Positions 45,479-54,510 are shown, counted from the first letter of the stretch. The stretch is DNA of 64,000 bases from SHLQ01 sp964517125 (GCA_964517125.1 CAZFBD010000007.1:38874-102873); one strand, 5' to 3'. Made by a program: numbers and translations. Notes: a model not told the origin generated them from the sequence alone.

Positions 45479-47122
45479 ATGGAATTTCTCGAAGAGTGGG
45501 GTCTGACCCTCGCAATCTTCCTGCCGCTCGTTGGCGTCGCCGTCATGATGGCGTTTCCCAAGAGTGACGAGGCCACCCACAAGGTGATCGCGCTCGGCAC
45601 ATCGCTGCTCGTCGCAGCGATTGGTGTGGCGCTGTTGTTCGACTTCGATTTCGATCGGGCCGACGAGATGCAGTGGGCCGTGAGCCACGACTGGATCGAC
45701 ATCATCAAGACCCAGTACTCCATCGGCATCGACGGCATGTCGCTGCCGCTGTTGCTGCTGACGATGCTGATCACGCCGTTGGTCATCATCTACTCGTGGA
45801 ACCACTTCCCCGAGCCCCACAACCCCAAAGCGTTCCTCATGCTCATCCTGGTGCTGCACACCGGCATGATCGGCACGTTCGTGGCCCGGGACCTGGTCCT
45901 GTTCTTCGTGTTCTTCGAAGTCGTCCTGCTTCCCATGTTCTTCATGATTGCGGTCTGGGGCGGCGAGGATCGTCGCTACGCCTCGCTGAAGTTCTTCCTG
46001 TACACGCTCTTCGGTTCGGCCCTCATGCTCGTCAGCTTCCTGGCGCTGTTCTTCCTGACCGGTGGAGACACGTTCTCGATCACCGGCCTGGCCGAAGGTG
46101 TCGTCTCTGAAGGCATGAGCCGCAACGCTCAGCTCTGGGTCTTCGGCGGCATGTTGTTGGGCTTCGGCATCAAGGTGCCAATGTTCCCCTTCCACACCTG
46201 GCTCCCCGACGCCCACACCCAGGCTCCCACGCAGGGTTCCGTCATCCTGGCCGCCGTGCTCCTGAAGCTCGGTACCTACGGTTTCGTCCGTATCGCCATC
46301 CCAATCCTTCCCGAAGCTGCGGTGGCATGGTCGCCGTGGATCGGTCTGCTGGCGGTCATCGGCATCATCTACGGTGCGCTCGGCTGTCTGGCCCAGACCG
46401 ACATGAAGCGCCTCATTGCGTTCTCGTCGGTCGCCCACATGGGTTACGTCATGCTCGGCATCGCCACCCTCACCGACTGGGGCATCAACGCCGCAGTGTT
46501 CGGCATGGTGGCGCACGGTCTGATCACCGGCATGCTCTTCTTCGTGGCCGGCTCGGTCAAGGAGCGGTACCACACGCTCGAGATCAAGCGCCTCGGCGGA
46601 CTGCTGCTGCAGGCACCTCGCATGGGCTGGATCCTCGGATTCATCTCCATGGCGTCCCTGGGCCTTCCCGGACTCGCCGGATTCTGGGGCGAGTTCCCCG
46701 CCATCCTGGCCGCCTACAACCCGGCCAATGGTGTGCCGGTCGGCCTCTTCCGGGTGTACATGGTCATCGCCGCACTCGGCACCGTGCTTGCCGCCGGCTA
46801 CCTGCTGTGGCTGCTCCAGCGCACCGCATTCGGTGAGCCGTCCGAAGAGTTCGCCAACGACCCGCACATCACCGACACGAACCGTGAAGAGTGGATTGCC
46901 TGGAGCCCCCTCCTGGTGCTCATTCTGGTCTTCGGTCTTGCGCCCGGTCTGATCTTCAACGTCACCGACGACGCCGTCGACGCCAACATCAGCGACTGCC
47001 TCTCGGCCGGGGACCTCGACTCCTCAGTCAAGGGCAGCTTCGATGTCGGGTTGTGTGAACGCGAAGGCATCGACGAAGCGCTCGCCGCACTGAACGTCGC
47101 AATCGCCGAGGGCGAGGGCTGA
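45479..47122 (+). CDS. nuoM: Complex I subunit M (11-subunit operon)
   Basis: A 547-residue antiporter-like subunit. FFEVVLLPMFFMIAVWGG, FHTWLPDAHTQAPTQGSV and KRLIAFSSVAHMGY are present. The C-terminal 50 residues (DAVDANISDCLSAGDLD and following) form an acidic extension with two Cys, different from the His/Asp tail of the first NuoM. ATG 45479 follows the nuoL stop by 15 nt. Confidence 0.94.
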   Translation: MEFLEEWGLTLAIFLPLVGVAVMMAFPKSDEATHKVIALGTSLLVAAIGVALLFDFDFDRADEMQWAVSHDWIDIIKTQYSIGIDGMSLPLLLLTMLITPLVIIYSWNHFPEPHNPKAFLMLILVLHTGMIGTFVARDLVLFFVFFEVVLLPMFFMIAVWGGEDRRYASLKFFLYTLFGSALMLVSFLALFFLTGGDTFSITGLAEGVVSEGMSRNAQLWVFGGMLLGFGIKVPMFPFHTWLPDAHTQAPTQGSVILAAVLLKLGTYGFVRIAIPILPEAAVAWSPWIGLLAVIGIIYGALGCLAQTDMKRLIAFSSVAHMGYVMLGIATLTDWGINAAVFGMVAHGLITGMLFFVAGSVKERYHTLEIKRLGGLLLQAPRMGWILGFISMASLGLPGLAGFWGEFPAILAAYNPANGVPVGLFRVYMVIAALGTVLAAGYLLWLLQRTAFGEPSEEFANDPHITDTNREEWIAWSPLLVLILVFGLAPGLIFNVTDDAVDANISDCLSAGDLDSSVKGSFDVGLCEREGIDEALAALNVAIAEGEG

Positions 47123-47124
47123 AC

Positions 47125-48639
47125 ATGACCGCTGCCGTACTCGCCCAGGTGGTGCCCTTCGAGCGCCCGCCGATCGACTGGCACGCCGTTGCCCCGGAGC
47201 TCGTGCTCCTCGGGTTCGGCGCGCTGCTCACCCTGCTCGATGCCATCTACCTCGAGCGCGGACGCAAGTTCACGTCGGCCCTGGCCGGAATTGGTTTCCT
47301 TGCAGCACTCGTGCCTGTCGTGACGCTGGCCATCGACGGTGCAGACCGCAGCATGTTCGGCGGCGCGTACGTGGTCGACAACTTTGCGCTCATCATGAAG
47401 GCCCTGTTCCTGCTCTCGGGCTACGTGGTGGTTCTGCTGTCCACCAACTATGTCGCCGAAGGCGACTATTGGGAGAACGAGTACTACGGCATGCTCGTGT
47501 CGTCGGTGCTTGGCATGATCCTCATGGCCTCGGCCCGTGACCTCATCACGATCTTCGTGGCACTGGAGCTCCTGTCGATCCCCGCCTACCTCATGGCCAC
47601 CTGGCGCAAGCGGGACCTGCGTTCCAACGAGGCTGGTCTGAAGTACTACCTCATGGGCGTGTTTGCGTCCGCGGTCATGTTGTACGGCATGTCACTGCTC
47701 TATGGCGTCACGGGCACCACGATCCTCGCCGACATGGCGCCAACCCTCAACGCCGGAGACTCGACCGCCGCGGTCAGCCTGGCCATCGTGTTCGTCATTG
47801 CCGGTTTCGCCTTCAAGGTCTCGGCCGTTCCCTTCCACACCTGGGCGCCCGATACGTACGAGGGTGCGCCAACACCAGTGACTGCATTCCTTGCCGTGGC
47901 GTCCAAGGCCGCCGGTTTCGTTGCGCTCGTGCAGCTGATCTTCGTGGGCTTCTGGGGTCGTGGCGACGTGTACGAGCCGCTCATGTGGGGCTTGGCTGCG
48001 GCATCGATGACCATCGGCAACCTGATCGCCCTTCGCCAGACCAACATGGTCCGCATGATGGCGTACTCGGGTATTGCGTCGGCCGGGTACATCATGGCTC
48101 CGCTGGCCATTGCCGGTGTGAGCGGCGAGGTCGCCGACGAAGCGCTGCGGGCCGTCGTCACGTACCTGGTGATCTACGCCGCCATGAACCTTGGTGTCTT
48201 CGCCGTGATCCTGGCGATCGCCCGGAAGACCCAGTCTGCCGAGATCTCCAGCTACGCCGGCCTGTTCCAGTACGCACCGGGCCTGACCGTTGCGATGACC
48301 GTCTTCCTCATGGCGCTGTCGGGTATTCCCCCGTTCGGCGGATGGTGGGCCAAGTTCGCCGTGTTCAAGGCGCTTGCCGCCGCCGACACCACCGCCGGCT
48401 GGGTGCTCGCCGTTGTGGCAGCAGTCAACTCTGTCGTGGCCTTGTACTACTACCTGAGCGTGCTCCGGACCATGTGGGCCGACGACGCACCCGACGGAGA
48501 CGTCACCCCGATCCGGATTCCGGCATCGCTGATTGCCGCACTTGGCCTGACCGCTGTTGCCACGATGGCCTTCGGTGTCTACCCGCCGCTCATCAACAAC
48601 GTTGCTGATGTGACGCTGCTCGTCGGAGTCGGCGGCTGA
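47125..48639 (+). CDS. nuoN: Complex I subunit N (11-subunit operon)
   Basis: A 504-residue antiporter-like subunit with ALELLSIPAYLMATWRKR, AVPFHTWAPDTYEGAPTP and RMMAYSGIASAGYI. Its stop TGA is overlapped by a CTG that is the only plausible full-length start of the methyltransferase gene that follows. It is the last complex I gene; the operon has no nuoE, nuoF or nuoG. Confidence 0.95.
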   Translation: MTAAVLAQVVPFERPPIDWHAVAPELVLLGFGALLTLLDAIYLERGRKFTSALAGIGFLAALVPVVTLAIDGADRSMFGGAYVVDNFALIMKALFLLSGYVVVLLSTNYVAEGDYWENEYYGMLVSSVLGMILMASARDLITIFVALELLSIPAYLMATWRKRDLRSNEAGLKYYLMGVFASAVMLYGMSLLYGVTGTTILADMAPTLNAGDSTAAVSLAIVFVIAGFAFKVSAVPFHTWAPDTYEGAPTPVTAFLAVASKAAGFVALVQLIFVGFWGRGDVYEPLMWGLAAASMTIGNLIALRQTNMVRMMAYSGIASAGYIMAPLAIAGVSGEVADEALRAVVTYLVIYAAMNLGVFAVILAIARKTQSAEISSYAGLFQYAPGLTVAMTVFLMALSGIPPFGGWWAKFAVFKALAAADTTAGWVLAVVAAVNSVVALYYYLSVLRTMWADDAPDGDVTPIRIPASLIAALGLTAVATMAFGVYPPLINNVADVTLLVGVGG

Positions 48640-49667
48640 GCGATCAGCTCACCCCACTGGATCTGCTGGTCCGCCAGAAGATCGAACAGAACGGGCCCAT
48701 GCCGTTCCAGGAGTTCCTGGAACATGCCTTGTACGACCCCGACCACGGCTTCTATCGGGCCGGGGGACGCGCTGGCCGGCGAGGTGACTTTCTGACCAGC
48801 CCCGAGGTTGGTCCGCTGTTCGGCCATGTGATGGCCAATGCCCTGGATGTCGAATGGGAGCGCTTGGGGCGGCCCGATTCTTTCACCGTTGTCGACGCTG
48901 GCGCCGGCCCCGGCACCCTCGCACGGACGGTGCGTGCCGCTGCGCCCGCGTGTCTGCCTGCTCTTGACTACGTGGCCGTCGAGACGTCGGCGGCGCAACG
49001 AGCCAGCCACCCCGAGTGGGTGCGTTCGCAGGAGGTGGCGCCAGACTCGTTCGATGGTGTCGTGATTGCCAACGAGCTGCTCGACAACCTTCCCTTCGTG
49101 CCGCTCCGACGCACAGTGACCGGTTGGGAATGTCTGCAGGTCGCGTCGATCGGCCATGCGCTGCACGAACATTGGGCTGATGCGCCCGAATTAGACGTTC
49201 GGTTCCCTGACGACGCACGGTCGGTCGTGCTGCAGTCGGCGGCCAGCTCGTGGCTCGCCGACATGCACGACCGGGTCGAACGGGGACGGATCATCGTGAT
49301 TGACTACTGCCGGCTCCGGAGCGTCGACGTGGGGATACGCACCTATGCCGCCCACGGCGACGCAGGCAGTCCGTTTGAGCATGTGGGTCTCAAGGACATC
49401 ACGGTCGATGTTGATCTGCAGCAACTTCAGCGTCTTGCCGACCCACAGGCAGCTCGTCCAGCGACGACCATCCACACACAGGCCGAGTGGTTGCACCAGC
49501 ACGGAATCGACGCTCTTGTTGCGGAGGGCCGCGAACAATGGCAGGCCAACGCAACGGTGGGGGACCTCGCCGCACTCCGGATGCGAAGTCGAATTCGCGA
49601 AGCCGAGGCGCTCACCGAGGCGTCCGGATTGGGCGGCTTCCACGTGGCGGAGTGGGAGATTTCCTGA
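48636..49667 (+). CDS. MidA/NDUFAF7-type SAM-dependent methyltransferase
   Basis: A 343-residue protein of the Methyltransf_28 (DUF185) family. Diagnostic segments are GPMPFQEFLEHALYDPDHGF, GDFLTSPEVGPLFGHV and the SAM loop VVDAGAGPGTLAR, then IANELLDNLPF. In mitochondria the family member NDUFAF7 dimethylates an arginine of the NuoD homologue during complex I assembly, so its place right after nuoN fits a complex I maturation role. The conserved N-terminal helix (LTPLDLLVRQKIEQNG) needs a start before ATG 48699; the only candidates are CTGs, and CTG 48636 overlaps the nuoN stop (CTGA). Confidence 0.85.
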   Translation: MSDQLTPLDLLVRQKIEQNGPMPFQEFLEHALYDPDHGFYRAGGRAGRRGDFLTSPEVGPLFGHVMANALDVEWERLGRPDSFTVVDAGAGPGTLARTVRAAAPACLPALDYVAVETSAAQRASHPEWVRSQEVAPDSFDGVVIANELLDNLPFVPLRRTVTGWECLQVASIGHALHEHWADAPELDVRFPDDARSVVLQSAASSWLADMHDRVERGRIIVIDYCRLRSVDVGIRTYAAHGDAGSPFEHVGLKDITVDVDLQQLQRLADPQAARPATTIHTQAEWLHQHGIDALVAEGREQWQANATVGDLAALRMRSRIREAEALTEASGLGGFHVAEWEIS

Positions 49668-49740
49668 CCGCAACTGCTGGGAATCGTTCGCTCGCGGCGA
49701 TGGGCCGATCGACTCTCAAGCACGGTCCGAAACCTGTCGT

Positions 49741-49746
49741 TAGTAT
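49741..49746 (+). promoter_or_regulatory. -10 box for leaderless 85-codon gene
   Basis: TAGTAT ends 6 nt before the ATG at 49753. Confidence 0.45.
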
Positions 49747-49752
49747 CGGCCT

Positions 49753-50010
49753 ATGGACTCCGAGGACAGAACGCCGCTGGAAGTTGGCCCCTGCGCACTC
49801 TGCGTGGGCAGGGTATCGGTTGGGTTTCCCATGTCCAGAACGAGTGAGCAGGTCATCGAGGCCTACCTGGAGCTGATCGGCATGCTTCGAGCAGACCGCC
49901 CGGAGGACCTTCGTGCGGCCGACATCGATGTCCTGGTGAACGAGACCGGTCTGGAGCGCTCGTTCATCACGAACCGGGTCGCATCGCAGATGGCCTCCGG
50001 CAAGATCTGA
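49753..50010 (+). CDS. Small hypothetical protein, 85 aa
   Basis: A leaderless ATG start (TAGTAT 6 nt upstream) supports this frame. The N-terminal 25 residues contain a CALC pair; the rest is helical (TSEQVIEAYLELIGMLRA, DIDVLVNETGLERSFI) and could be a small helix-turn-helix-like fold. No family is recognised. An internal ATG at 49831 (MSRTSEQ) is a possible shorter start. Confidence 0.5.
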   Translation: MDSEDRTPLEVGPCALCVGRVSVGFPMSRTSEQVIEAYLELIGMLRADRPEDLRAADIDVLVNETGLERSFITNRVASQMASGKI

Positions 50011-50169
50011 CACTCGGATCACCCACAACTCACCGTCACATCCGACGTCACAATCGTTCGAATCGATTGCAGTCGGCCTTCACTTTCGCGTCACCCTTGC
50101 GCCACCTTCGATCCGTACGGTAATGATGGTCACGCGGACGTACCGATGTGTACGGAAAGGGAACACACG

Positions 50170-50262
50170 ATGAGGCGAATCATCCTGACTGCTGTCAGCA
50201 CGGCGTTGGCGACCGGAGCGGCCCTTGTGGCCGTGCTCACCAGCGAGGCGGCGAACGCCTAA
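50170..50262 (+). CDS. 30-residue ORF resembling a bare signal peptide
   Basis: Thirty codons from ATG 50170 to TAA 50262, preceded by a strong GGAAAGGGAA ribosome site with 7-nt spacing. The product starts MRRIIL, has one hydrophobic core, and stops exactly after an ANA signal-peptidase-like site. A possible promoter upstream is TTGCGC (50097-50102), 18 nt, TAATGA (50121-50126). It may be a small membrane peptide, a secreted-peptide remnant or a leader ORF for acs 62 nt downstream. Its function is unknown. Confidence 0.5.
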   Translation: MRRIILTAVSTALATGAALVAVLTSEAANA

Positions 50263-50287
50263 CAGGAATCGGCCATACCCCTCGGAC

Positions 50288-50293
50288 TACTCT
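50288..50293 (+). promoter_or_regulatory. Putative -10 box of acs
   Basis: TACTCT, giving a short leader of about 24 nt that contains AAGGGGA before ATG 50324. No matching -35 is clear. Confidence 0.35.
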
Positions 50294-50323
50294 CGTCTCC
50301 AGGACGAGACACCAAGGGGAACC

Positions 50324-52318
50324 ATGTCTGATTCGACGATCGAGGTCTACGAAGTCGAGGACCGACGCTTTGCGCCGTCGGCCGAGTTCCAAGCTGCCGC
50401 GCACACGTCGGATCAGTCGCTCTATGAGGAAGCCGCCGCCGACTTCGAGGCGTTCTGGGCCCGCCAGGCCCGCGAGCTCCTGACCTGGCGCAAGGACTTC
50501 AGCACGGTCCTGGAATGGGACCTTCCCTTCGCGAAGTGGTTCGCCGATGGGCAGCTGAACATGAGCGAGAACTGCCTGGATCGCCACGTCGAGGCTGGCA
50601 ACGGCGATCGGGTTGCCTATCACTGGGAGGGCGAGCCCGGCGACACCCGCACCGTGACCTATGCCGGGCTGCTCACCGAGGTCAAGAAGTTCGCCAACGT
50701 CATGTTGGGGCTTGGCCTGGAAAAGGGCGACCGGGTCGCCATCTACATGCCCATGATCCTGGAGCTTCCCATCGCCATGCTCGCCTGCAGCCGTATCGGC
50801 GTTGCACATTCGGTGATCTTCGGTGGCTTCTCGCCCGACGCCATCAAGGACCGCTGCGAGGACGCCGATGCTCGCTTGGTTATCACCGCCGACGCTGGCT
50901 ACCGGCGCGGTGCGCCGTCAGCGCTCAAGGTGAACGTCGACGCGGCGCTGGCCGATGGCGCTCCCACCGTGGAGAACGTGGTGGTCGTGAACCGGTGCGA
51001 CACCGACGTGACCATGGAAGCAGGCCGCGACCACTGGTGGCACGAGCTCATGGCCGAGGCATCCGACGACTGTCCGGCCGAGCCAATGGACGCCGAGCAG
51101 CTGCTCTACCTGCTCTACACCTCGGGAACCACCGCAAAGCCCAAAGGCATCATGCACACCACGGGCGGCTACCTGACCCAGGTCGCGTTCACCCACAAGT
51201 ACACCTTCGACATCAACCCCGAGACCGACATCTACTGGTGCGCCGCCGACATCGGCTGGGTCACCGGCCACAGCTACATCGTCTATGGACCGCTCACGAA
51301 TGGCTGCACGAGCGTGATGTACGAAGGCACACCCGACACGCCCCGGGAGGACGATCGAAACGGCGACGACCGGGCGGCCTGGCACAAGGGTCGGCTCTGG
51401 GACATCATCACCCGCTACAAGGTCACGCAGTTCTACACCGCCCCGACCGCCATTCGGACCTTCATGAAGTGGGGGACGCAGGAGCTCGATGGCTACGACT
51501 TCTCGACACTTCGCGTGTTGGGCACCGTGGGCGAGCCCATCAACCCCGAAGCCTGGATGTGGTACCACGAGCATGTTGGCGGCGAGTCGCTCCCCATCAT
51601 GGACACGTGGTGGCAGACCGAGACCGGTGGACACATGATCACGCCGCTGCCCGGCGTCACCACCACCAAGCCGGGTTCGGCCTGCCACACCATTCCCGGA
51701 GTCTTCGCCGAACTCGTCGACGACGACGGGAACGTGGTGGAACGCGGCGGCGGCTATCTCACCATCACCAAGCCGTGGCCGTCGATGCTCCGCGGAATCT
51801 GGGGCGATCCGGAGCGCTACAAGGAGACCTACTGGAGCACGTACGAGGGCCGGTACTTCGCCGGTGACGGTGCCAAGCTCGACGACGACGGGTATCTGTG
51901 GCTTCTGGGGCGTGTGGACGACGTGATGAACGTGTCCGGCCACCGGATCTCCACCACCGAGATCGAGTCGGCACTCGTGGACCACGAGGCCGTGGCCGAG
52001 GCAGCCGTGGTCGGTGCCGCCGACGACACCACCGGGCAGGCGATCGTGGGGTACACGATCCTCGTTGGGGGTGTCGAGGCCACCGATGAGCTGCGTACTG
52101 AACTGCGGGCGCACGTCGCCACGAAGCTTGGACCCATTGCTCGGCCACGCAACGTGTACCTGGTTCCGGATCTGCCCAAGACCCGAAGTGGCAAGATCAT
52201 GCGGCGCCTGCTGCGCGACGTGGCCGAGGGCAAGACCCTGGGCGACACCACAACGCTCGCCGACGCTGCCGTGGTCGAGGCACTGCAAGCTGGGGCAGCC
52301 GAGTCCGACGAGGCCTGA
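50324..52318 (+). CDS. acs: Acetyl-CoA synthetase (AMP-forming)
   Basis: A 664-residue ANL-superfamily enzyme that activates acetate to acetyl-CoA through acetyl-AMP. The P-loop YTSGTTAKPKGIMHTTGG, the ACS motif DIGWVTGHSYIVYGPL, the acetate-pocket region DTWWQTETGGHMITP and the C-terminal catalytic Lys624 (TRSGKIMRR) are present. That lysine is the usual target of regulatory acetylation. ATG 50324 is chosen because AAGGGGA lies 4 nt upstream and the length matches the family. The pirin gene follows after 7 nt. Confidence 0.95.
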   Translation: MSDSTIEVYEVEDRRFAPSAEFQAAAHTSDQSLYEEAAADFEAFWARQARELLTWRKDFSTVLEWDLPFAKWFADGQLNMSENCLDRHVEAGNGDRVAYHWEGEPGDTRTVTYAGLLTEVKKFANVMLGLGLEKGDRVAIYMPMILELPIAMLACSRIGVAHSVIFGGFSPDAIKDRCEDADARLVITADAGYRRGAPSALKVNVDAALADGAPTVENVVVVNRCDTDVTMEAGRDHWWHELMAEASDDCPAEPMDAEQLLYLLYTSGTTAKPKGIMHTTGGYLTQVAFTHKYTFDINPETDIYWCAADIGWVTGHSYIVYGPLTNGCTSVMYEGTPDTPREDDRNGDDRAAWHKGRLWDIITRYKVTQFYTAPTAIRTFMKWGTQELDGYDFSTLRVLGTVGEPINPEAWMWYHEHVGGESLPIMDTWWQTETGGHMITPLPGVTTTKPGSACHTIPGVFAELVDDDGNVVERGGGYLTITKPWPSMLRGIWGDPERYKETYWSTYEGRYFAGDGAKLDDDGYLWLLGRVDDVMNVSGHRISTTEIESALVDHEAVAEAAVVGAADDTTGQAIVGYTILVGGVEATDELRTELRAHVATKLGPIARPRNVYLVPDLPKTRSGKIMRRLLRDVAEGKTLGDTTTLADAAVVEALQAGAAESDEA

Positions 52319-52325
52319 CCGTTCC

Positions 52326-53177
52326 ATGAGCGTGGAGGTCATCGCCCCCAGAGTTCGCTCGATCGGCACCAGCACCGTCCGCCGCGTCCTCCCGTTCGCC
52401 ACACGGCGGACGGTGGGACCCTTCATCTTCCTCGACCTCATCGGGCCCGAGACGATTCCTGCAGGTGCGGCGATCAACGTCGACGCCCATCCGCACATCG
52501 GGCTCGCCACACTCACGTATCTGTTTGATGGCCGCATGATGCATCGGGATTCGACCGGAGCGGTGCAGAGCATCGAGCCCGGAGCCGTCAACTGGATGAG
52601 CGCAGGCTCGGGCGTCACCCACACCGAACGGAGTCATCCCGACGATGTCGAGGCGGACCTGTTCGTCCGGGGCGCCCAGATCTGGATTGCGCTCCCGGAT
52701 GATGCCGAGGATGGTGCGCCGTTCTTCCGACACGTTCCCGCCCGCGACCAGCCTCGGTTCGGGTTCGGGCCAGCAAACATCCGCGTCGCCGCGGGTACGG
52801 CATGGGGCCAGACATCACCCGTGCCGGTCGCCTCACCTCTGGTCTTCGCCGACCTCGCCATCGACGGAAGTGAGGAACTGCGCCTCGATGCGTCCCACCC
52901 CGAGCGGGGCATCCTGCCGATCGAAGGCGAGATCGTGGTCGACGGAACGCCGGTCCCAACCGGACACCTGGCCGTCATCGATCCCGGTGACGTGTACCTG
53001 ACGGGCTGGGGGCGGGCCCTCTACATCGGTGGGTCTCCGGTCGGCCCCCGCAAGATCTGGTGGAACTTCGTGCACAGCGATCCCGGGAGGATCGAACAGG
53101 CCAAGGCCGACTGGGCGGCACAGCGATTTCCGCTGGTGCCCGACGATCACGACCCGTGGGTGCCGTTGCCGAACTGA
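52326..53177 (+). CDS. Pirin family protein
   Basis: A 283-residue bicupin. The metal ligands of the N-terminal cupin are visible: two His in DAHPHIGL and His plus Glu in GVTHTERSH. Pirins bind iron; some are quercetinases, others bind enzymes such as pyruvate dehydrogenase. The closeness to acs (7 nt) suggests cotranscription and a possible link to acetate/acetyl-CoA metabolism, which is inference. Start ATG 52326. Confidence 0.88.
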   Translation: MSVEVIAPRVRSIGTSTVRRVLPFATRRTVGPFIFLDLIGPETIPAGAAINVDAHPHIGLATLTYLFDGRMMHRDSTGAVQSIEPGAVNWMSAGSGVTHTERSHPDDVEADLFVRGAQIWIALPDDAEDGAPFFRHVPARDQPRFGFGPANIRVAAGTAWGQTSPVPVASPLVFADLAIDGSEELRLDASHPERGILPIEGEIVVDGTPVPTGHLAVIDPGDVYLTGWGRALYIGGSPVGPRKIWWNFVHSDPGRIEQAKADWAAQRFPLVPDDHDPWVPLPN

Positions 53178-53239
53178 CCGCAGGTCGAGGCGGATCATGC
53201 CCAGGGCACCGCCGCTTCATCGGAATACCCAGCGCGGGC

Positions 53240-53245
53240 TAGCGT
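53240..53245 (+). promoter_or_regulatory. Putative -10 box of htpX-like gene
   Basis: TAGCGT, followed by a leader of about 36 nt that contains AGAAAGGGA before GTG 53288. Confidence 0.3.
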
Positions 53246-53287
53246 TGTACCTCGTCAGCCATCCGTACCGGATGCAGAAAGGGAATC

Positions 53288-54181
53288 GTGAGCGAAGCTG
53301 CGTTCAAGAACACCACCAAGACCTTTGGTCTCCTCGCCCTGCTCGGCGGTCTGTTCATCGTCTTTGGAGCCGCGCTCGGGGGTGGATCTGGAGCCACGCT
53401 CGGCTTGTTCATCGGCCTTGCCATGGTTGGCGGTTCCTACTGGTTCAGCGACCGGATCGCGATTGCGTCGGCAAAGGCACAGCCCGCCAGCCGCGAGCAG
53501 TTTCCCGAGTACTGGGAAATCATGGAAGACCTGACCACCCGCGCCGAAATGCCGATGCCAAAGCTCTACATCTCGCCGAACCCCGCCCCGAATGCGTTCG
53601 CCACCGGCCGCAACCCGAAGAACGCCGCAGTTGCCGTCACCCACGGACTGCTCCAACAGATGAACTGGGACGAGGTGCGTGGTGTGTTGGCCCATGAGCT
53701 GGCCCACATTCGCAACCGCGACATCCTCATCGGCTCCATTGCGTCGGCGATTGGTATGGCCATCACCTTCGCTGCTCGTATGGCGATGTGGGGCGGCATG
53801 TACGGCGGACGGCGCAGCGGCAACGATGGCAACCCAATGGCCGCAATCGCCCTTGCGCTTCTGGCGCCGCTTGCTGCCAGCCTCATCCGTGCGTCCATTT
53901 CTCGCAGCCGCGAGTTTCAGGCCGATGCTTCGGCCGCACGGTTGCTGGGCGACGGCGAACCGCTGGCACGTGCCCTTGAGCGTCTGGAGCAGGCTGCCGG
54001 CAACCATCTGCAGCCTGCAATGCACGTGAACCCGGCCCAGGCGTCGAACTACATCATCAATCCACTGAAGGAAGAGCTGCGCAAGGACCTCGGAGGGCTC
54101 GGAGGCTTCGGCAAGATGTTCTCCACCCATCCTCCCACCGAGCTCCGCATCGCGGAGCTGCGCTCCGGCAGCTGGCGCTAG
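53288..54181 (+). CDS. htpX: HtpX-like M48 membrane metalloprotease
   Basis: A 297-residue zinc protease with two N-terminal TM helices (about residues 13-32 and 37-55) and the zinc motif HELAH in GVLAHELAHIRNRD. Further hydrophobic helices follow, and the third ligand Glu lies in SREFQADASAAR. HtpX degrades misfolded membrane proteins on the cytoplasmic side. The GTG start has AAAGGGAA 4-5 nt upstream. A 41-codon membrane peptide gene starts 2 nt after its stop. Confidence 0.92.
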   Translation: MSEAAFKNTTKTFGLLALLGGLFIVFGAALGGGSGATLGLFIGLAMVGGSYWFSDRIAIASAKAQPASREQFPEYWEIMEDLTTRAEMPMPKLYISPNPAPNAFATGRNPKNAAVAVTHGLLQQMNWDEVRGVLAHELAHIRNRDILIGSIASAIGMAITFAARMAMWGGMYGGRRSGNDGNPMAAIALALLAPLAASLIRASISRSREFQADASAARLLGDGEPLARALERLEQAAGNHLQPAMHVNPAQASNYIINPLKEELRKDLGGLGGFGKMFSTHPPTELRIAELRSGSWR

Positions 54182-54183
54182 TC

Positions 54184-54309
54184 GTGTCGATCGATCCCGA
54201 GGACGTTCCGTACACAACCTCACGGACTCGAATCAATGCGCTTCGCCTGCTTGCCGCAGGCCTGGCGGTCCTGATGATCCTGATCCTTGTTCTGGCGGTT
54301 GCGTCCTGA
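54184..54309 (+). CDS. 41-residue single-TM peptide downstream of htpX
   Basis: A GTG 2 nt after the htpX stop opens 41 codons. The N-terminal half is hydrophilic (SIDPEDVPYTTSRTRINA); the C-terminal half is one strong TM helix (GLAVLMILILVLAVAS) ending the protein. The tight spacing implies translational coupling to htpX. Small membrane peptides often tune membrane proteases, so a modulatory role is possible but unproven. Confidence 0.55.
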   Translation: MSIDPEDVPYTTSRTRINALRLLAAGLAVLMILILVLAVAS

Positions 54310-54340
54310 ACACACGATCACCAAAATCCAGGTGCGCGAG

Positions 54341-54369
54341 GTGGACGAATCCCCGGATTCCGATACCAT
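54341..54369 (+). promoter_or_regulatory. Promoter of tRNA-Tyr
   Basis: GTGGAC (54341-54346), 17-nt spacer, TACCAT (54364-54369), ending 11 nt before the mature tRNA. Confidence 0.45.
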
Positions 54370-54380
54370 CTTTCGCCTGA

Positions 54381-54463
54381 GGGTCGGTGCCCGAGCGGCC
54401 AAAGGGAACGGGCTGTAAACCCGTCGGCTTATGCCTACGATGGTTCAAATCCATCTCGGCCCA
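54381..54463 (+). tRNA. tRNA-Tyr(GTA)
   Basis: An 83-nt class II tRNA. The acceptor stem GGGTCGG pairs with TCGGCCC (two G-T pairs). The anticodon stem ACGGG/CCCGT carries the loop CTGTAAA, giving anticodon GTA. A long variable arm (CGGCTTATGCCTAC) and the T arm GATGG-TTCAAAT-CCATC follow. The discriminator is A73; CCA is not encoded. Confidence 0.95.
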
Positions 54464-54474
54464 CAACTGTCACA

Positions 54475-54498
54475 CTCCCGAGGTTCACGCCTCGGGAG
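54475..54498 (+). terminator. Rho-independent terminator of tRNA-Tyr
   Basis: A 9-bp perfect stem (CTCCCGAGG with CCTCGGGAG), 6-nt loop, then a T-rich stretch including TTTT at 54505-54508. Confidence 0.8.
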
Positions 54499-54510
54499 TT
54501 CGCAGTTTTG

